Below, piece by piece: positions 33,497 to 42,187 of a stretch of 52,739 nt of DNA. The DNA comes from Bacteroidales bacterium UBA4179 (GTDB lineage Bacteria; Bacteroidota; Bacteroidia; Bacteroidales; Dysgonomonadaceae). Position 1 is the stretch's first letter. Each line of letters opens with the position of its first letter. The notes under the pieces were generated by a model. It saw only the letters and a list, made by a program, of their open reading frames with translations, was not told the DNA's origin and searched no databases. The stretch lies in contig DFUT01000001.1 in the NCBI GenBank assembly GCA_002381125.1, forward strand, positions 1-52,739. The letters run 5' to 3'. Made by a program: the position numbers and the translations under genes.

Positions 33497-33514
33497 GGTA
33501 CAATGGCGGTACAA
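33497..33514 (+). repeat. GGTACAA motifs, right-end pair
   Basis: GGTACAA at 33497-33503 and 33508-33514, 11 bases apart (one helical turn). The second extends to CGGTACAAAA, which is shared with 20127-20136 at the left end. Confidence 0.45.
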
Positions 33515-33726
33515 AATTACTCTAATCGGGGCAAACGCGCAATAGGCGAAGAATAAGGTTAGTTAAACGGAGTTAATTGTAAGACAGTGTTTTACATGAT
33601 TCAGTTTAAGGTTTGTTTCGGTCTGTTTAGATCTAATTTAATCGGTGAAGAATTCATGTGGGATAAGCCACATGACACAAACGATAACACTGCTTAAGGC
33701 AGGTTAACACAATCTCATTCTCGATA

Positions 33727-33764
33727 GACAAAGAGAATACTCCGGCGGGAGGGTTCTTTTTGTC
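33727..33764. other. Long imperfect hairpin before aroE
   Basis: Arms of 17 bases (33727-33743 and 33748-33764) around the loop GGCG; two G-U pairs and one mismatch by my pairing. It stands directly upstream of a second hairpin that is a terminator. It may be part of a small RNA or an intergenic repeat element. Confidence 0.45.
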
Positions 33765-33770
33765 GGATTA

Positions 33771-33808
33771 CCGCTCTCCTTGGATAAACTTTGGAGAGCG
33801 GTTTTTTT
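33771..33808 (+). terminator. Intrinsic terminator between island junction and aroE
   Basis: Perfect 9-bp stem CCGCTCTCC/GGAGAGCGG (33771-33779, 33793-33801) and seven T after it on the plus strand. It would stop rightward transcription before the antisense of aroE. The stem also falls just after the aroE stop codon and may serve both directions. Confidence 0.75.
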
Positions 33809-34562
33809 ACGTTGTCCATATTCTCCATGCTTCCTGCGCTTGTATCAGAAGCATTTCCTCGCCGTTTTTTACGGTCGCTCCATGTGCTTTGCCTTTTTTT
33901 AAGAACAATGTTTCTTTAGGATTATATACAAGATCATAAAGAAGATGATTCCCTGTAAGATATGGATAGGGAATAGCCGGACACTCGTTTACGTTGGGAA
34001 AAGTACCTACGGGAGAAGCATTTATTATAATTCGGTAGTTGTTGATGATTTCGGGTGTCAGTTCCTCGTATATAAATTTGTTTTCTCCGGGCGTACGTGA
34101 AACGTATTTCCAGTCGATTCCCAGATCGTCGAGAGCTTGCACAACTGCTTTCGATGCTCCGCCTGTGCCCAGAACAAGTGCTTTTTTGTGGATATCGGGT
34201 TTAATGAGAGGTTCGATGGATTTTTTAAATCCCGGGTAATCGGTATTATACCCTTTTAAATGATAATCGTAACGGTCGTTGGGTTTTCGATCGATTTTGA
34301 TAACATTTACAGCGCCAATTTTTTCGGCTTCGGGCGAAAGTTCATCAAGAAAAGGGATCACTTGCTCTTTATAGGGTATAGTAACATTCAACCCTTTTAA
34401 ATTTGGATTAGCCGAAACGACTTCCTTGATTTGCCGGATATTTTCAATTTCAAAGTTGAGATATTTGGCGTCAATGTTTTCCCTTTTAAATTTTTCAGTA
34501 AAAAACTTTGCGGAGAAAGAATGTTTTAGTGGAAAACCGATGAGTCCGTATGTATTCATCAT
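33807..34562 (-). CDS. aroE: Shikimate dehydrogenase
   Basis: NADPH-dependent reduction of 3-dehydroshikimate in aromatic amino acid synthesis. About 250 residues. Substrate site: GFPLKHSFSAKFF and NVTIPYKEQVIPFLD with the catalytic Lys, plus GAVNVIK and NTDYPGF (Asp). Cofactor loop: VLGTGGASKAV. C-terminal YNPKETLFLKKGKAHGA. Start is ATG 34562 or the adjoining ATG 34559; the first overlaps the ubiE stop as ATGA, so translation is coupled. It is the last gene of a five-gene minus-strand run starting at 39253. Confidence 0.95.
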   Translation of the reverse strand: MMNTYGLIGFPLKHSFSAKFFTEKFKRENIDAKYLNFEIENIRQIKEVVSANPNLKGLNVTIPYKEQVIPFLDELSPEAEKIGAVNVIKIDRKPNDRYDYHLKGYNTDYPGFKKSIEPLIKPDIHKKALVLGTGGASKAVVQALDDLGIDWKYVSRTPGENKFIYEELTPEIINNYRIIINASPVGTFPNVNECPAIPYPYLTGNHLLYDLVYNPKETLFLKKGKAHGATVKNGEEMLLIQAQEAWRIWTT

Positions 34563-35302
34563 GCTCTTTTTTGTGCGATATACAAACTGCAAACGCCTGC
34601 TGTATAGGTTTTGTATTGAAGGATATAAAAATCGTTTTTTTCGAGAATAGCCATCATTTTTTTTCCTTGGGGAAATGCGCTAATGGATTGAGGTAAATAA
34701 TTGTATGCATTTTTATCTGAGGAAATTAAACGCCCTATGAATGGGATAAAGAATTTAGAATATATAGTATAGAGCTGTTTCATGGGGAAATGTTGCGGGG
34801 TAGAAAGTTCGAGAAACAGAAATATCCCGTCGGGTTTCAGTACGCGATGGATTTCACGGAAACTCGCATTGATATTTTCGAAGTTTCGCACCCCGAAGGC
34901 TACTGTTACGGCATCGAATGTGTCGTTGGGAAAATTCATCTCCCTACAATCTTGTTGTTTTAATGTAATACTGTTTTCCAGACCTTTTGCTTCGATTTTT
35001 TTTCTCCCCACTTCTATCATTTTTTCGGAAATATCGATTCCGGTAATTTTGTCGGGAGATAAAATCTGTTGTGCCAGAATGGCAAAATCGCCCGTTCCGG
35101 TGGCAACGTCAAGAATTTGTCGCGGCCGGTAAGGAGTTAATTTTTTAATTGCGTCCTTTCTCCAGAAATTATCGATTCCCAGAGAAAGAATACCGTTGAG
35201 ATTATCGTAAGAAGAGGCAATGGAGTTGAACATGCGCTCCACCTGCTTTGTCTTGGGTTCGGACGAATTGTACGGAATCACCTTCTCTGAGTTATAAACC
35301 AT
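34559..35302 (-). CDS. ubiE: Demethylmenaquinone/2-polyprenyl-benzoquinol methyltransferase
   Basis: SAM-dependent C-methylation in menaquinone synthesis (MenG/UbiE). 247 residues with the family opening ERMFNSIASSYDNLNGILSLGIDNFWR, SAM motif I ILDVATGTGDFAI, the motif GIDISEKMIEVG, and VTVAFGVRNFENINASFREIHRVLKPDG. Residues all appear intact. Part of the aroE-ubiE-purC-phoH run; coupled to aroE by a 4-base overlap and 31 bases after purC. Confidence 0.95.
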   Translation of the reverse strand: MVYNSEKVIPYNSSEPKTKQVERMFNSIASSYDNLNGILSLGIDNFWRKDAIKKLTPYRPRQILDVATGTGDFAILAQQILSPDKITGIDISEKMIEVGRKKIEAKGLENSITLKQQDCREMNFPNDTFDAVTVAFGVRNFENINASFREIHRVLKPDGIFLFLELSTPQHFPMKQLYTIYSKFFIPFIGRLISSDKNAYNYLPQSISAFPQGKKMMAILEKNDFYILQYKTYTAGVCSLYIAQKRA

Positions 35303-35333
35303 ATCCTTTTACTTTTTTGTCAACAGCATGTTT

Positions 35334-36290
35334 TTAATATAATGATCGGTTTTTCAAGTAATTTATCACATTTTTTTCGATGCGCTCTTCGAGATTGTCC
35401 GTCTCGGCTTTTACGAATTTTTCTCCCGTAAGGATTTCGTAAAGTTCGATATAACGTTCCGATACTTGGTTGCAGAATTCTTCGGTCATTTCAGGAATTT
35501 TTTGTCCGGGTTGCCCTTGAAAACCGTTTTCAATCAACCATTGGCGAACAAATTCTTTCGATAGCTGCTTTGGTGCTTCACCTTTTTCGAAACATTCGCG
35601 ATAGCTGTCGCTATAAAAATAACGAGATGAATCCGGAGTATGTATTTCGTCGATCAAATAAATTTTGCCGTCTTTTTTACCGAATTCGTATTTGGTATCC
35701 ACAAGAATCAATCCTTTTTCGGCAGCCATTTCGGTTCCTCTTTGAAACAAGGCATAGGTATATTTTTCGATTTGTTCATATTCATCCTTGCTTATCAGTC
35801 CTTGTGCAATGATTTCTTCTTTGGAGATATTTTCGTCGTGACCTTCGGCTGCTTTGGTTGTGGGAGTGATAATAGGGGTATCGAATTTCTGATTCTCTTT
35901 CATTCCGTCGGGTAGAGGAACGCCACAAATGGATCGTACTCCTTTTTTATATTCACGCCAAGCACTTCCGGCGAGATATCCCCTGATAACCATTTCCACT
36001 TTATAGGGTTCGCAGCGTATACCTACGGTAACCATTGGATCGGGCGATGCCGTTTTCCAATTGGGAACGATATCGGAAGTTGCATCCAAAAATTTGTTGG
36101 CAATCTGATTCAATACTTGTCCTTTATAGGGAATTCCTTCCGGAAGGATAACGTCGAATGCCGAGATTCGGTCGGTTACGATCATGACCAATGTATCGTT
36201 CTCAATAGTGTACATATCGCGTACTTTGCCATAGTAAACGGCGGTTTGCCCCGGGAAATGATAATTTGTTTTAACCAATGTATTCTTCAT
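35334..36290 (-). CDS. purC: Phosphoribosylaminoimidazole-succinocarboxamide (SAICAR) synthase
   Basis: Joins CAIR and aspartate using ATP in purine synthesis. 318 residues, the long form usual in Bacteroidales. Motifs: GKVRDMYTI near the N-terminus, VTDRISAFDVILPEGIPYKG, RCEPYKVEMVIRGYLAGSAWREY, LILVDTKYEFGK, and IDEIHTPDSSRYF. Lies 45 bases downstream of phoH on the same strand and within 3 kb of a second purine gene (amidophosphoribosyltransferase). Confidence 0.96.
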   Translation of the reverse strand: MKNTLVKTNYHFPGQTAVYYGKVRDMYTIENDTLVMIVTDRISAFDVILPEGIPYKGQVLNQIANKFLDATSDIVPNWKTASPDPMVTVGIRCEPYKVEMVIRGYLAGSAWREYKKGVRSICGVPLPDGMKENQKFDTPIITPTTKAAEGHDENISKEEIIAQGLISKDEYEQIEKYTYALFQRGTEMAAEKGLILVDTKYEFGKKDGKIYLIDEIHTPDSSRYFYSDSYRECFEKGEAPKQLSKEFVRQWLIENGFQGQPGQKIPEMTEEFCNQVSERYIELYEILTGEKFVKAETDNLEERIEKNVINYLKNRSLY

Positions 36291-36335
36291 ATTTTTGTTT
36301 TATTGTTTTCTTGAAAGAAGTTATCGACTAAATTT

Positions 36336-37331
36336 TCATTTTGAATGTTTATTTTCTTTTTTGATGGTGTCTGACAAAATTTTCTCGTTTTTTTCGCTTT
36401 TCTCGCTTTTTTCATATGCTTCCACTATATCTTGTACCAGTTGGTGGCGAACGATATCTTTTTTGTTGAATTCCACAGTGGATATACCTTTAATACCGTC
36501 CAATACTTTCATTGCATGAATTAACCCTGAGGGCTGTGAATACGGCAAATCAATTTGGGTTATATCGCCCGTTACGATCATTTTTGCGTTTAAACCCAAA
36601 CGTGTCAAGAACATTTTGATTTGTTGTTTGGTGGTATTTTGCGCTTCGTCCAAAATGATGACAGCCTCATTGAGCGTACGGCCACGCATAAAAGCCAACG
36701 GTGCAATTTGAATGACTTTGTTTTCGAGATATTCTTTCAATTTCGACGAAGGAAGCATATCTTCCAACGCATCGTATAATGGCTGCAGGTAAGGGTCTAT
36801 TTTTTCTTTCATATCTCCCGGCAAGAATCCAAGTTTTTCTCCGGCTTCTACTGCCGGACGGCTGAGGATAATCTTGCGAACCTGTTTGTTTTTAAGCGAT
36901 CTGACAGCCAATGCTATGGCAGTGTATGTTTTTCCCGATCCTGCGGGACCGATTGCAAAAACCAGATCATTTTTTTCAAAAGCTTTTACGAGTTTTTGCT
37001 GATTGGGCGTTCGTGCGACAATGGGTTTCCCTCCGATCCCGTGAATAATTAGGTTGTCTTGAGCCGAAACAGTCGGTGTTTTTCCTTTTACAATATTGAG
37101 AATATCCTCTTCTCTAAGAATATTCATCTCGATACTGAACTTTTCCAATTTACGGATATCTTCTTCGAAACGGATAATTTCTATATCATCACCAACAACT
37201 TTGATAACATTTCCCCGCGCTACGATCCGAAGTTTTGGGAATAATGTTTTTATCAATTGAATATTACAGTTGTTTATTCCGAAAAAAACAACGGGATCGA
37301 CGTTTTCGAGAATAATTATTTTTTCAATCAT
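36336..37331 (-). CDS. phoH: PhoH-like ATPase
   Basis: 331 residues. N-terminal KH-like portion (LFPKLRIVARGNVIKVVGDD) precedes a P-loop ATPase: FAIGPAGSGKTYTAIALAV (Walker A), FMRGRTLNEAVIILDEAQNTTKQQ (Walker B), LTRLGLNAKMIVTGDITQIDLP and a C-terminal GISTVEFNKKDIVRHQLVQDIVEAYE (Arg finger region). PhoH proteins are tied to RNA metabolism in bacteria, but the exact role is not settled. Only 8 bases separate it from the upstream amidotransferase gene. Confidence 0.92.
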   Translation of the reverse strand: MIEKIIILENVDPVVFFGINNCNIQLIKTLFPKLRIVARGNVIKVVGDDIEIIRFEEDIRKLEKFSIEMNILREEDILNIVKGKTPTVSAQDNLIIHGIGGKPIVARTPNQQKLVKAFEKNDLVFAIGPAGSGKTYTAIALAVRSLKNKQVRKIILSRPAVEAGEKLGFLPGDMKEKIDPYLQPLYDALEDMLPSSKLKEYLENKVIQIAPLAFMRGRTLNEAVIILDEAQNTTKQQIKMFLTRLGLNAKMIVTGDITQIDLPYSQPSGLIHAMKVLDGIKGISTVEFNKKDIVRHQLVQDIVEAYEKSEKSEKNEKILSDTIKKENKHSK

Positions 37332-37339
37332 TAAAATAG

Positions 37340-39253
37340 TTAGAAATTCAGTTTAAATTGATAAGGGCGATTCTCTTCGCCTTCGATATAATTGATAAAT
37401 GCTTGATTTATCATCCTATTGCCACCGGGTGTGGGATAATTCCCCGAAAAATACCAGTCGCCGGTATGATTGGGACATGCTTTATGCAGATTTTGAATCG
37501 TTTGATATACGATTTTAACTTCTGCTTTTGTATCTTCCGGTTTAAGCATTTTGGCTATTTTATCGGAGAGTTCATCTTCGGTGAAAGGTTCGTAAATTTT
37601 CTTTACGTAATTCACTATTTCTTCTTTTTTCTTGTTTTTTTGGGCTAGTGATTTTTGATAGACTTCATCTATCACGTGTTGCATGCCATGTTCTTTGAGC
37701 AATTCGATTGCAGCTTTAAAAGCGATGAATTCGCTCAGGCGCGACATGTCGATTCCGTAATAATCGGGATAACGAATTTGCGGCGATGATGACACAATAA
37801 CGATTTTGGTGGGATCGAGCCTGTCCAGAATTTTTATGATGCTTTGTTTCAAAGTTGTACCTCGTACAATGCTATCGTCGATAATTACCAACTTATCTTT
37901 ATCTCGATTCAATGATCCATAGGTAATATCGTAGACGTGGGCAGCCAAATCGTTACGGGTATTGCCTTCAGTAATAAAGGTGCGAAGTTTAATATCTTTA
38001 ATGGCTACTTTTTCTGCCCGGACACGTCGCGAGAGAATTTGTTCTATTTCATCTTTATTGAGCGAAGCACCTTTCTCTGCAATGAGTTGTGCTTTTTCCC
38101 GGTTAAAATGTTTTTCCAACGCTTCCATCATGCCAAAAAATGCTACTTCGGCCGTGTTGGGAATAAAAGAAAAAACAGTGTTGTCGAAATCGTTGTCGAT
38201 AGCGTCTAATATTTGGGGTATAAGTAATTCTCCCAGTTTTTTTCGTTCGCGATAAATATCGTAATCCGATCCTCTTGAGAAATAAATGCGTTCAAAAGAA
38301 CAGGCTGTGATTTTTTCTTTTTTTTCGACGATTTGCGATAATGAAATTTTCCCGTTTTTTTTCACAATCAATGCTTGCCCCGGTTCCAGTTCATGAACAT
38401 CGTCTTTTGTCAAATTAAATGTTGTTTGAATAGCGGGTCGTTCTGAAGCAACTACCGCAACTTCGTCGTCGTAATAATAAAAGGCCGGCCGAATTCCCCA
38501 CGGATCGCGTATGGCAAAAGCATCGCCGCATCCGACAAGTCCACTTATCACATAACCACCGTCCCATATTTTGCTTGCTCGTTTCAATAAAAACGGTATA
38601 TCCAATCGTTCTTCAATTAAATGACTGATCTGTTGTCCGCTCAATCCTTTTTTGTCGATATGATCGTATTGATATTGAACTTCTCTATCCAGATAATGAC
38701 CTAGCGATTCGAGAATGATAAACGTGTCGGCATAATCACGAGGGTGTTGTCCTTCGGCAAGGAGTTGGTTGAACATTTCGTCGACGTTGGTCATATTGAA
38801 ATTTCCTGCAAGTGCAAGACTTCTTGACGCCCAATTGTTTCGTCGCAATAGGGGATGCAAATATGCCGCTCCGCTTTTTCCTGTAGTGCTGTATCGGAGA
38901 TGCCCGAGGAAAAGCTCTGCTGCAAAAGGGACGCTTTTTTTTACGAAATCGATATCATTTAATTTTTCGGGTGCAAATTGGCGAAATGTTTCATGCACCT
39001 TTCCAAATATATCGTCGATAGCACCCGATCCGGTGGCCCTTTCTCTGAAAATAAACTCATTGCCTGCCGACGCTTCCAACTTCACTGCGGCAAGTCCGGC
39101 TCCTTCTTGCCCGCGATTGTGTTGTTTCTCCATCAATAAATAGAGTTTGTCGAGCCCATACTGCCACGATCCGTATTTATCGTAATAATAATCGAGGGGT
39201 TTTAGCAGTCGGATCATTGCGATCCCGCATTCATGTTTAATAACATCTGTCAT
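37340..39253 (-). CDS. Amidophosphoribosyltransferase, long Bacteroidetes form
   Basis: 637 residues versus about 470-500 for common PurF. N-terminal glutaminase: the nucleophile Cys9 follows MTDVIKHE, then QHNRGQEGAGLAAVK, LGHLRYSTTG, ALAGNFNMTN. The phosphoribosyltransferase part has VIIDDSIVRGTTLKQSI, the PRPP motif. The C-terminal 120 residues (KIYEPFTEDELSDKIAKMLKPE to GENRPYQFKLNF) are an extension. In PurF, Cys is freed by removal of a short propeptide, which fits eight residues here. It is the first gene of the run leading to aroE. Its role may be PurF itself or a paralog; a canonical purF would have to be looked for elsewhere. Confidence 0.88.
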   Translation of the reverse strand: MTDVIKHECGIAMIRLLKPLDYYYDKYGSWQYGLDKLYLLMEKQHNRGQEGAGLAAVKLEASAGNEFIFRERATGSGAIDDIFGKVHETFRQFAPEKLNDIDFVKKSVPFAAELFLGHLRYSTTGKSGAAYLHPLLRRNNWASRSLALAGNFNMTNVDEMFNQLLAEGQHPRDYADTFIILESLGHYLDREVQYQYDHIDKKGLSGQQISHLIEERLDIPFLLKRASKIWDGGYVISGLVGCGDAFAIRDPWGIRPAFYYYDDEVAVVASERPAIQTTFNLTKDDVHELEPGQALIVKKNGKISLSQIVEKKEKITACSFERIYFSRGSDYDIYRERKKLGELLIPQILDAIDNDFDNTVFSFIPNTAEVAFFGMMEALEKHFNREKAQLIAEKGASLNKDEIEQILSRRVRAEKVAIKDIKLRTFITEGNTRNDLAAHVYDITYGSLNRDKDKLVIIDDSIVRGTTLKQSIIKILDRLDPTKIVIVSSSPQIRYPDYYGIDMSRLSEFIAFKAAIELLKEHGMQHVIDEVYQKSLAQKNKKKEEIVNYVKKIYEPFTEDELSDKIAKMLKPEDTKAEVKIVYQTIQNLHKACPNHTGDWYFSGNYPTPGGNRMINQAFINYIEGEENRPYQFKLNF

Positions 39254-39278
39254 AGATATAACTTCCCGAATTAAATTA

Positions 39279-39286
39279 CAAATTTA
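39279..39286 (-). promoter_or_regulatory. -7 box for the amidophosphoribosyltransferase operon
   Basis: TAAATTTG (minus), 25 bases before the ATG at 39253. It matches TAnnTTTG; the -33 element is weak. Confidence 0.5.
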
Positions 39287-39404
39287 ATCCTATTTACAGA
39301 AAAACAGGCATTCTTTTGGATTAAAAATTTAAAAGAACACCCATATAGGAGGTTTTTGTTTATTTTCTTTCTCGTTGTTTTGTAACTTTTTGAGCTCATC
39401 TTTT

Positions 39405-39434
39405 TTTGAGAGACTGTTTTTCTTCGTACTTTTG
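39405..39434 (+). promoter_or_regulatory. Promoter of the fumarase gene
   Basis: TTTG at 39405-39408, 18-base spacer, TACTTTTG at 39427-39434: a good Bacteroidetes promoter, giving a leader of about 70 bases before 39511. Confidence 0.7.
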
Positions 39435-39510
39435 CGAAGTCAAGCGATGTGAATGTTTCATTATCGGCTAAAAGTCACACCAATTATTATAACGATAAAT
39501 CGATTAAATT

Positions 39511-41154
39511 ATGACCGTAAAACCATTTAAGTATCAAGAGCCTTTTCCTTTGGGCCAAGATGATACCGAGTACTATTTATTGACAAAAGATTACGTATCG
39601 GTTTCGAATTTTGAAGGAAAAGAGATATTGAAAGTTGATCCACAAGGACTTACTTTACTTGCGCAGCAGGCATTTCGCGATGTGGAATTTTTGCTTCGCT
39701 CCGAGCATCATAAACAGGTAGCCAAGATTTTGGACGATCCGGAAGCTAGCGAGAACGATAAGTTTGTGGCATTGACTTTCCTGCGTAACGCGGAAATTTC
39801 GGCAAAAGGGGTTCTTCCATTCTGTCAGGATACGGGAACGGCAATTATCATCGGGAAAAAAGGGCAACGAGTTTGGACAGAAGGCAATGATGCCGAAGCA
39901 CTGTCAAGGGGTGTTTACAATACTTTTGTGAATGAAAATTTACGTTATTCGCAAAATGCTCCCCTTACTATGTATGAGGAAGTGAATACGGGTTGTAATC
40001 TTCCTGCACAAATCGATTTATATGCAGTTACGGGAAATGAATATGAGTTTCTTTGTATTGCGAAGGGTGGGGGGTCGGCCAATAAAACTTTTTTGTTTCA
40101 GGAAACGAAAGCGCTGCTTAGACCCGATAAACTGGAATGTTTTTTGATTGAAAAAATGAAAATGCTGGGTACTACCGCGTGCCCGCCTTACCATATTGCT
40201 TTTGTCGTGGGGGGTACTTCGGCCGAAGCCAATTTGGCAACCGTGAAACTGGCGTCGGCAAAATATTACGATCATCTTCCATCTGTTGGCAATGAATGGG
40301 GACAGGCATTTCGTGATTACGAATTGGAAGAAAAATTAAAAAAAGCCTCCGAAAAATTGGGATTGGGTGCTCAATTTGGCGGGAAATATTTTGCGCATGA
40401 CATACGGGTGATTCGTTTGCCGCGTCATGCTGCTTCGTGTCCCGTGGGAATAGGCGTTTCGTGCTCTGCCGATCGCAACATCAAGGCTAAGATCACCAAA
40501 GAAGGTATCTGGCTCGAAAAATTGGAGGACAATCCCGGTCGGTTTATTCCGGAAAAATATCGGCAAGCAGGCGATGCAGGGGGTGTGAAAATCAATTTGA
40601 ATCGCCCAATAAAGGAAGTTTTGGCCGAACTTGGCAAATACCCCGTATCGACTCGCTTATCGTTGAACGGAACGGTTATTGTGGCTCGCGATATTGCTCA
40701 CGCAAAACTCAAAGAACGATTGGATAAAGGTGAAGATTTGCCTCAATATTTTAAAGACCATCCTATTTTTTATGCAGGTCCGGCGAAAACACCTCCGGGA
40801 TATATTTCGGGCTCGATGGGGCCTACGACATCTAATCGCATGGATCCATATGTCGAAGAGTTCCAATCGCGTGGAGGTAGTCTGATTATGATCGGTAAGG
40901 GCAATCGCGGGCAAGAGGTAGTGGAGGCATGCAAAAAATACGGAGGGTTCTATCTTGGAAGTATTGGCGGTCCTGCTGCTATTTTAGCTCAAAATCACAT
41001 TAAAAAATTGGAATGTGTGGAGTATCCCGAACTTGGAATGGAAGCAATCTGGAAAATCGAAGTGGAAGATTTTCCCGCCTTTATTTTAATTGACGACAAA
41101 GGCAACGATTTTTTCAAAATAGTACAAGCTCCAACGTGTGCCTATGGGAGTTGA
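39511..41154 (+). CDS. fumA: Fumarate hydratase, class I (4Fe-4S)
   Basis: Interconverts fumarate and malate in the reductive branch used by anaerobic Bacteroidales. 547 residues, full length for the single-chain class I enzyme. The cluster Cys are expected in PFCQDTGTA, EVNTGCNLPAQ and one later. Other blocks are KGGGSANKTFLF, TACPPYHIAFVVGGTSAE, and the beta-domain RDIAHAKLKERLDKGEDLPQYF, YAGPAKTPPGYISGSMGPTTSNRMD, LGSIGGPAA. Oxygen-labile, matching an anaerobe. It is followed tail to tail by coaA with 3 bases between. Confidence 0.95.
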   Translation: MTVKPFKYQEPFPLGQDDTEYYLLTKDYVSVSNFEGKEILKVDPQGLTLLAQQAFRDVEFLLRSEHHKQVAKILDDPEASENDKFVALTFLRNAEISAKGVLPFCQDTGTAIIIGKKGQRVWTEGNDAEALSRGVYNTFVNENLRYSQNAPLTMYEEVNTGCNLPAQIDLYAVTGNEYEFLCIAKGGGSANKTFLFQETKALLRPDKLECFLIEKMKMLGTTACPPYHIAFVVGGTSAEANLATVKLASAKYYDHLPSVGNEWGQAFRDYELEEKLKKASEKLGLGAQFGGKYFAHDIRVIRLPRHAASCPVGIGVSCSADRNIKAKITKEGIWLEKLEDNPGRFIPEKYRQAGDAGGVKINLNRPIKEVLAELGKYPVSTRLSLNGTVIVARDIAHAKLKERLDKGEDLPQYFKDHPIFYAGPAKTPPGYISGSMGPTTSNRMDPYVEEFQSRGGSLIMIGKGNRGQEVVEACKKYGGFYLGSIGGPAAILAQNHIKKLECVEYPELGMEAIWKIEVEDFPAFILIDDKGNDFFKIVQAPTCAYGS

Positions 41155-41157
41155 GGG

Positions 41158-42111
41158 TCAGATTTTACGTATCCTTACTCCTCTTACGAAATGCGATTCT
41201 CCTTTTTCCAAAATTAGATCGGCGCGGAAACGGGTAGGTAAAATGTTCTGTCTTAGATTTGGAAGATTGATTTCATCCCAAATTTTATTGGCGAATTCTA
41301 CTAATTCTTCTTCGGAGTATGAAGCATAACGGTGAAAATAGGATTCGGGATTTTGGAATGCCGTTTTCTGAAGCTTTTTGAAACGCTCTACATACCATTT
41401 GCGAAGATCTTTCTCGGTGGCATCCACATAAATGGAAAAGTCAAAAAAATCGGACACAAAAACTTTGTGTCTCGATTTTTTATTTATTGTAACCTGTAGA
41501 ATATTGATTCCTTCCACGATTAAGATATCGGGTCTTTCAATCACTTGTACCCGATTGGGTATTACATCATAGTACAGATGTGAATACACCGGAGCTTCAA
41601 GTACTTCGCGTCCCGATTTTACCGCAGAAAGAAACGCCACCAATTGTTTTGCGTTGTAGCTCTCGGGAAACCCCTTTTTATTGAAAATTCCACGTCGTTC
41701 GAGTTCGGCATTGGGATACAAAAATCCGTCGGTCGTGATAAGTTCTACTTTGGGGTTTCCCGGGGTCATGGAAAGTAATTTCTGTAGCACTCGCGCGGTA
41801 GTGCTTTTTCCCGCCGCAACACTTCCGGCTATGCCGATAATATAGGGCATACGACAACTGGTATTGTCGAAAAATTGATCGCGTTCGTTATGCAGATTGC
41901 GATAATGCGTAATGTGTATCTGCAGCAACCGTATCATTGGAAGATAAATATCTTCGATCTCCCCGATGGTAAGGGGCTCGTTGAGCGCCTGCAATTGGGT
42001 TACGTCGATATCGGAAACCGGAAACATGGGGTGTTCCTCGAGTTTGCTCCATTCTTCGCGCGAAAAACTTCTAAAAGGCGAGTATGTAACCTCGTAGGGT
42101 TTTTTGCTCAT
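41158..42111 (-). CDS. coaA: Pantothenate kinase, type I (CoaA)
   Basis: ATP-dependent phosphorylation of pantothenate, first step to coenzyme A, often feedback-inhibited by CoA. 317 residues. N-terminal SPFRSFSREEWSKL, Walker A GIAGSVAAGKSTTARVLQ, substrate loop LITTDGFLYPNAEL, KKGFPESYNAKQLVAFL, APVYSHLYYDV, ILIVEGINILQ, and the C-terminal RYASYSEEELVEFANKIWDEINLPNLRQNI. Type III enzymes are commoner in many bacteria, so type I in this lineage is worth noting. It is a single gene between fumarase and htpG. Confidence 0.93.
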   Translation of the reverse strand: MSKKPYEVTYSPFRSFSREEWSKLEEHPMFPVSDIDVTQLQALNEPLTIGEIEDIYLPMIRLLQIHITHYRNLHNERDQFFDNTSCRMPYIIGIAGSVAAGKSTTARVLQKLLSMTPGNPKVELITTDGFLYPNAELERRGIFNKKGFPESYNAKQLVAFLSAVKSGREVLEAPVYSHLYYDVIPNRVQVIERPDILIVEGINILQVTINKKSRHKVFVSDFFDFSIYVDATEKDLRKWYVERFKKLQKTAFQNPESYFHRYASYSEEELVEFANKIWDEINLPNLRQNILPTRFRADLILEKGESHFVRGVRIRKI

Positions 42112-42187
42112 TTCATTGATTTTCGTGCTGCAAATTTACATGATATTTTTTAATTTATACCCCGAGGAATAAAAAATCGAAATTTCC

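Larger units (their letters stand above)
20050..33663. mobile_element. Candidate mobilizable element (about 13.6 kb) with tyrosine integrase, MobV relaxase and lipoprotein cargo
   Basis: Mobility genes (integrase, excisionase-like HTH, winged-helix protein, relaxase) and GC-richer cargo lie between chromosomal genes. A 14-base direct repeat with one mismatch (GAATTCATGT, then T or G, then GGA) occurs at 20050-20063 and 33650-33663, flanking this content. GGTACAA motifs occur in the non-coding DNA at both ends. There are no conjugation (tra) genes, so transfer would need a helper, as for NBU-type elements. Exact ends are inferred. A second pair, CGGTACAAAA at 20127 and 33507, is an alternative. 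Confidence 0.55.
33368..33806. other. Non-coding right end of the island and junction with aroE
   Basis: Holds a 10-base direct repeat pair (33434, 33454), two GGTACAA motifs 11 bases apart (33497, 33508), the candidate end repeat (33650-33663), an 8-bp-arm hairpin (33654-33675), a long imperfect hairpin (33727-33764) and a terminator (33771-33808). The GC-rich character fades after about 33530, suggesting the true junction lies between there and 33663. No gene or tRNA is seen. Confidence 0.5.

Noticed and set aside
20046..33806. tRNA gene as integration target (as for NBU1)
   Set aside because: No T-arm (GTTCRANYC) with a matching acceptor stem was found at either end of the island.
33771..33808. 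Terminator as proof of a small RNA gene here
   Set aside because: No convincing promoter box was found between 33530 and 33727; the stem also fits simple aroE 3'-end or read-through control.
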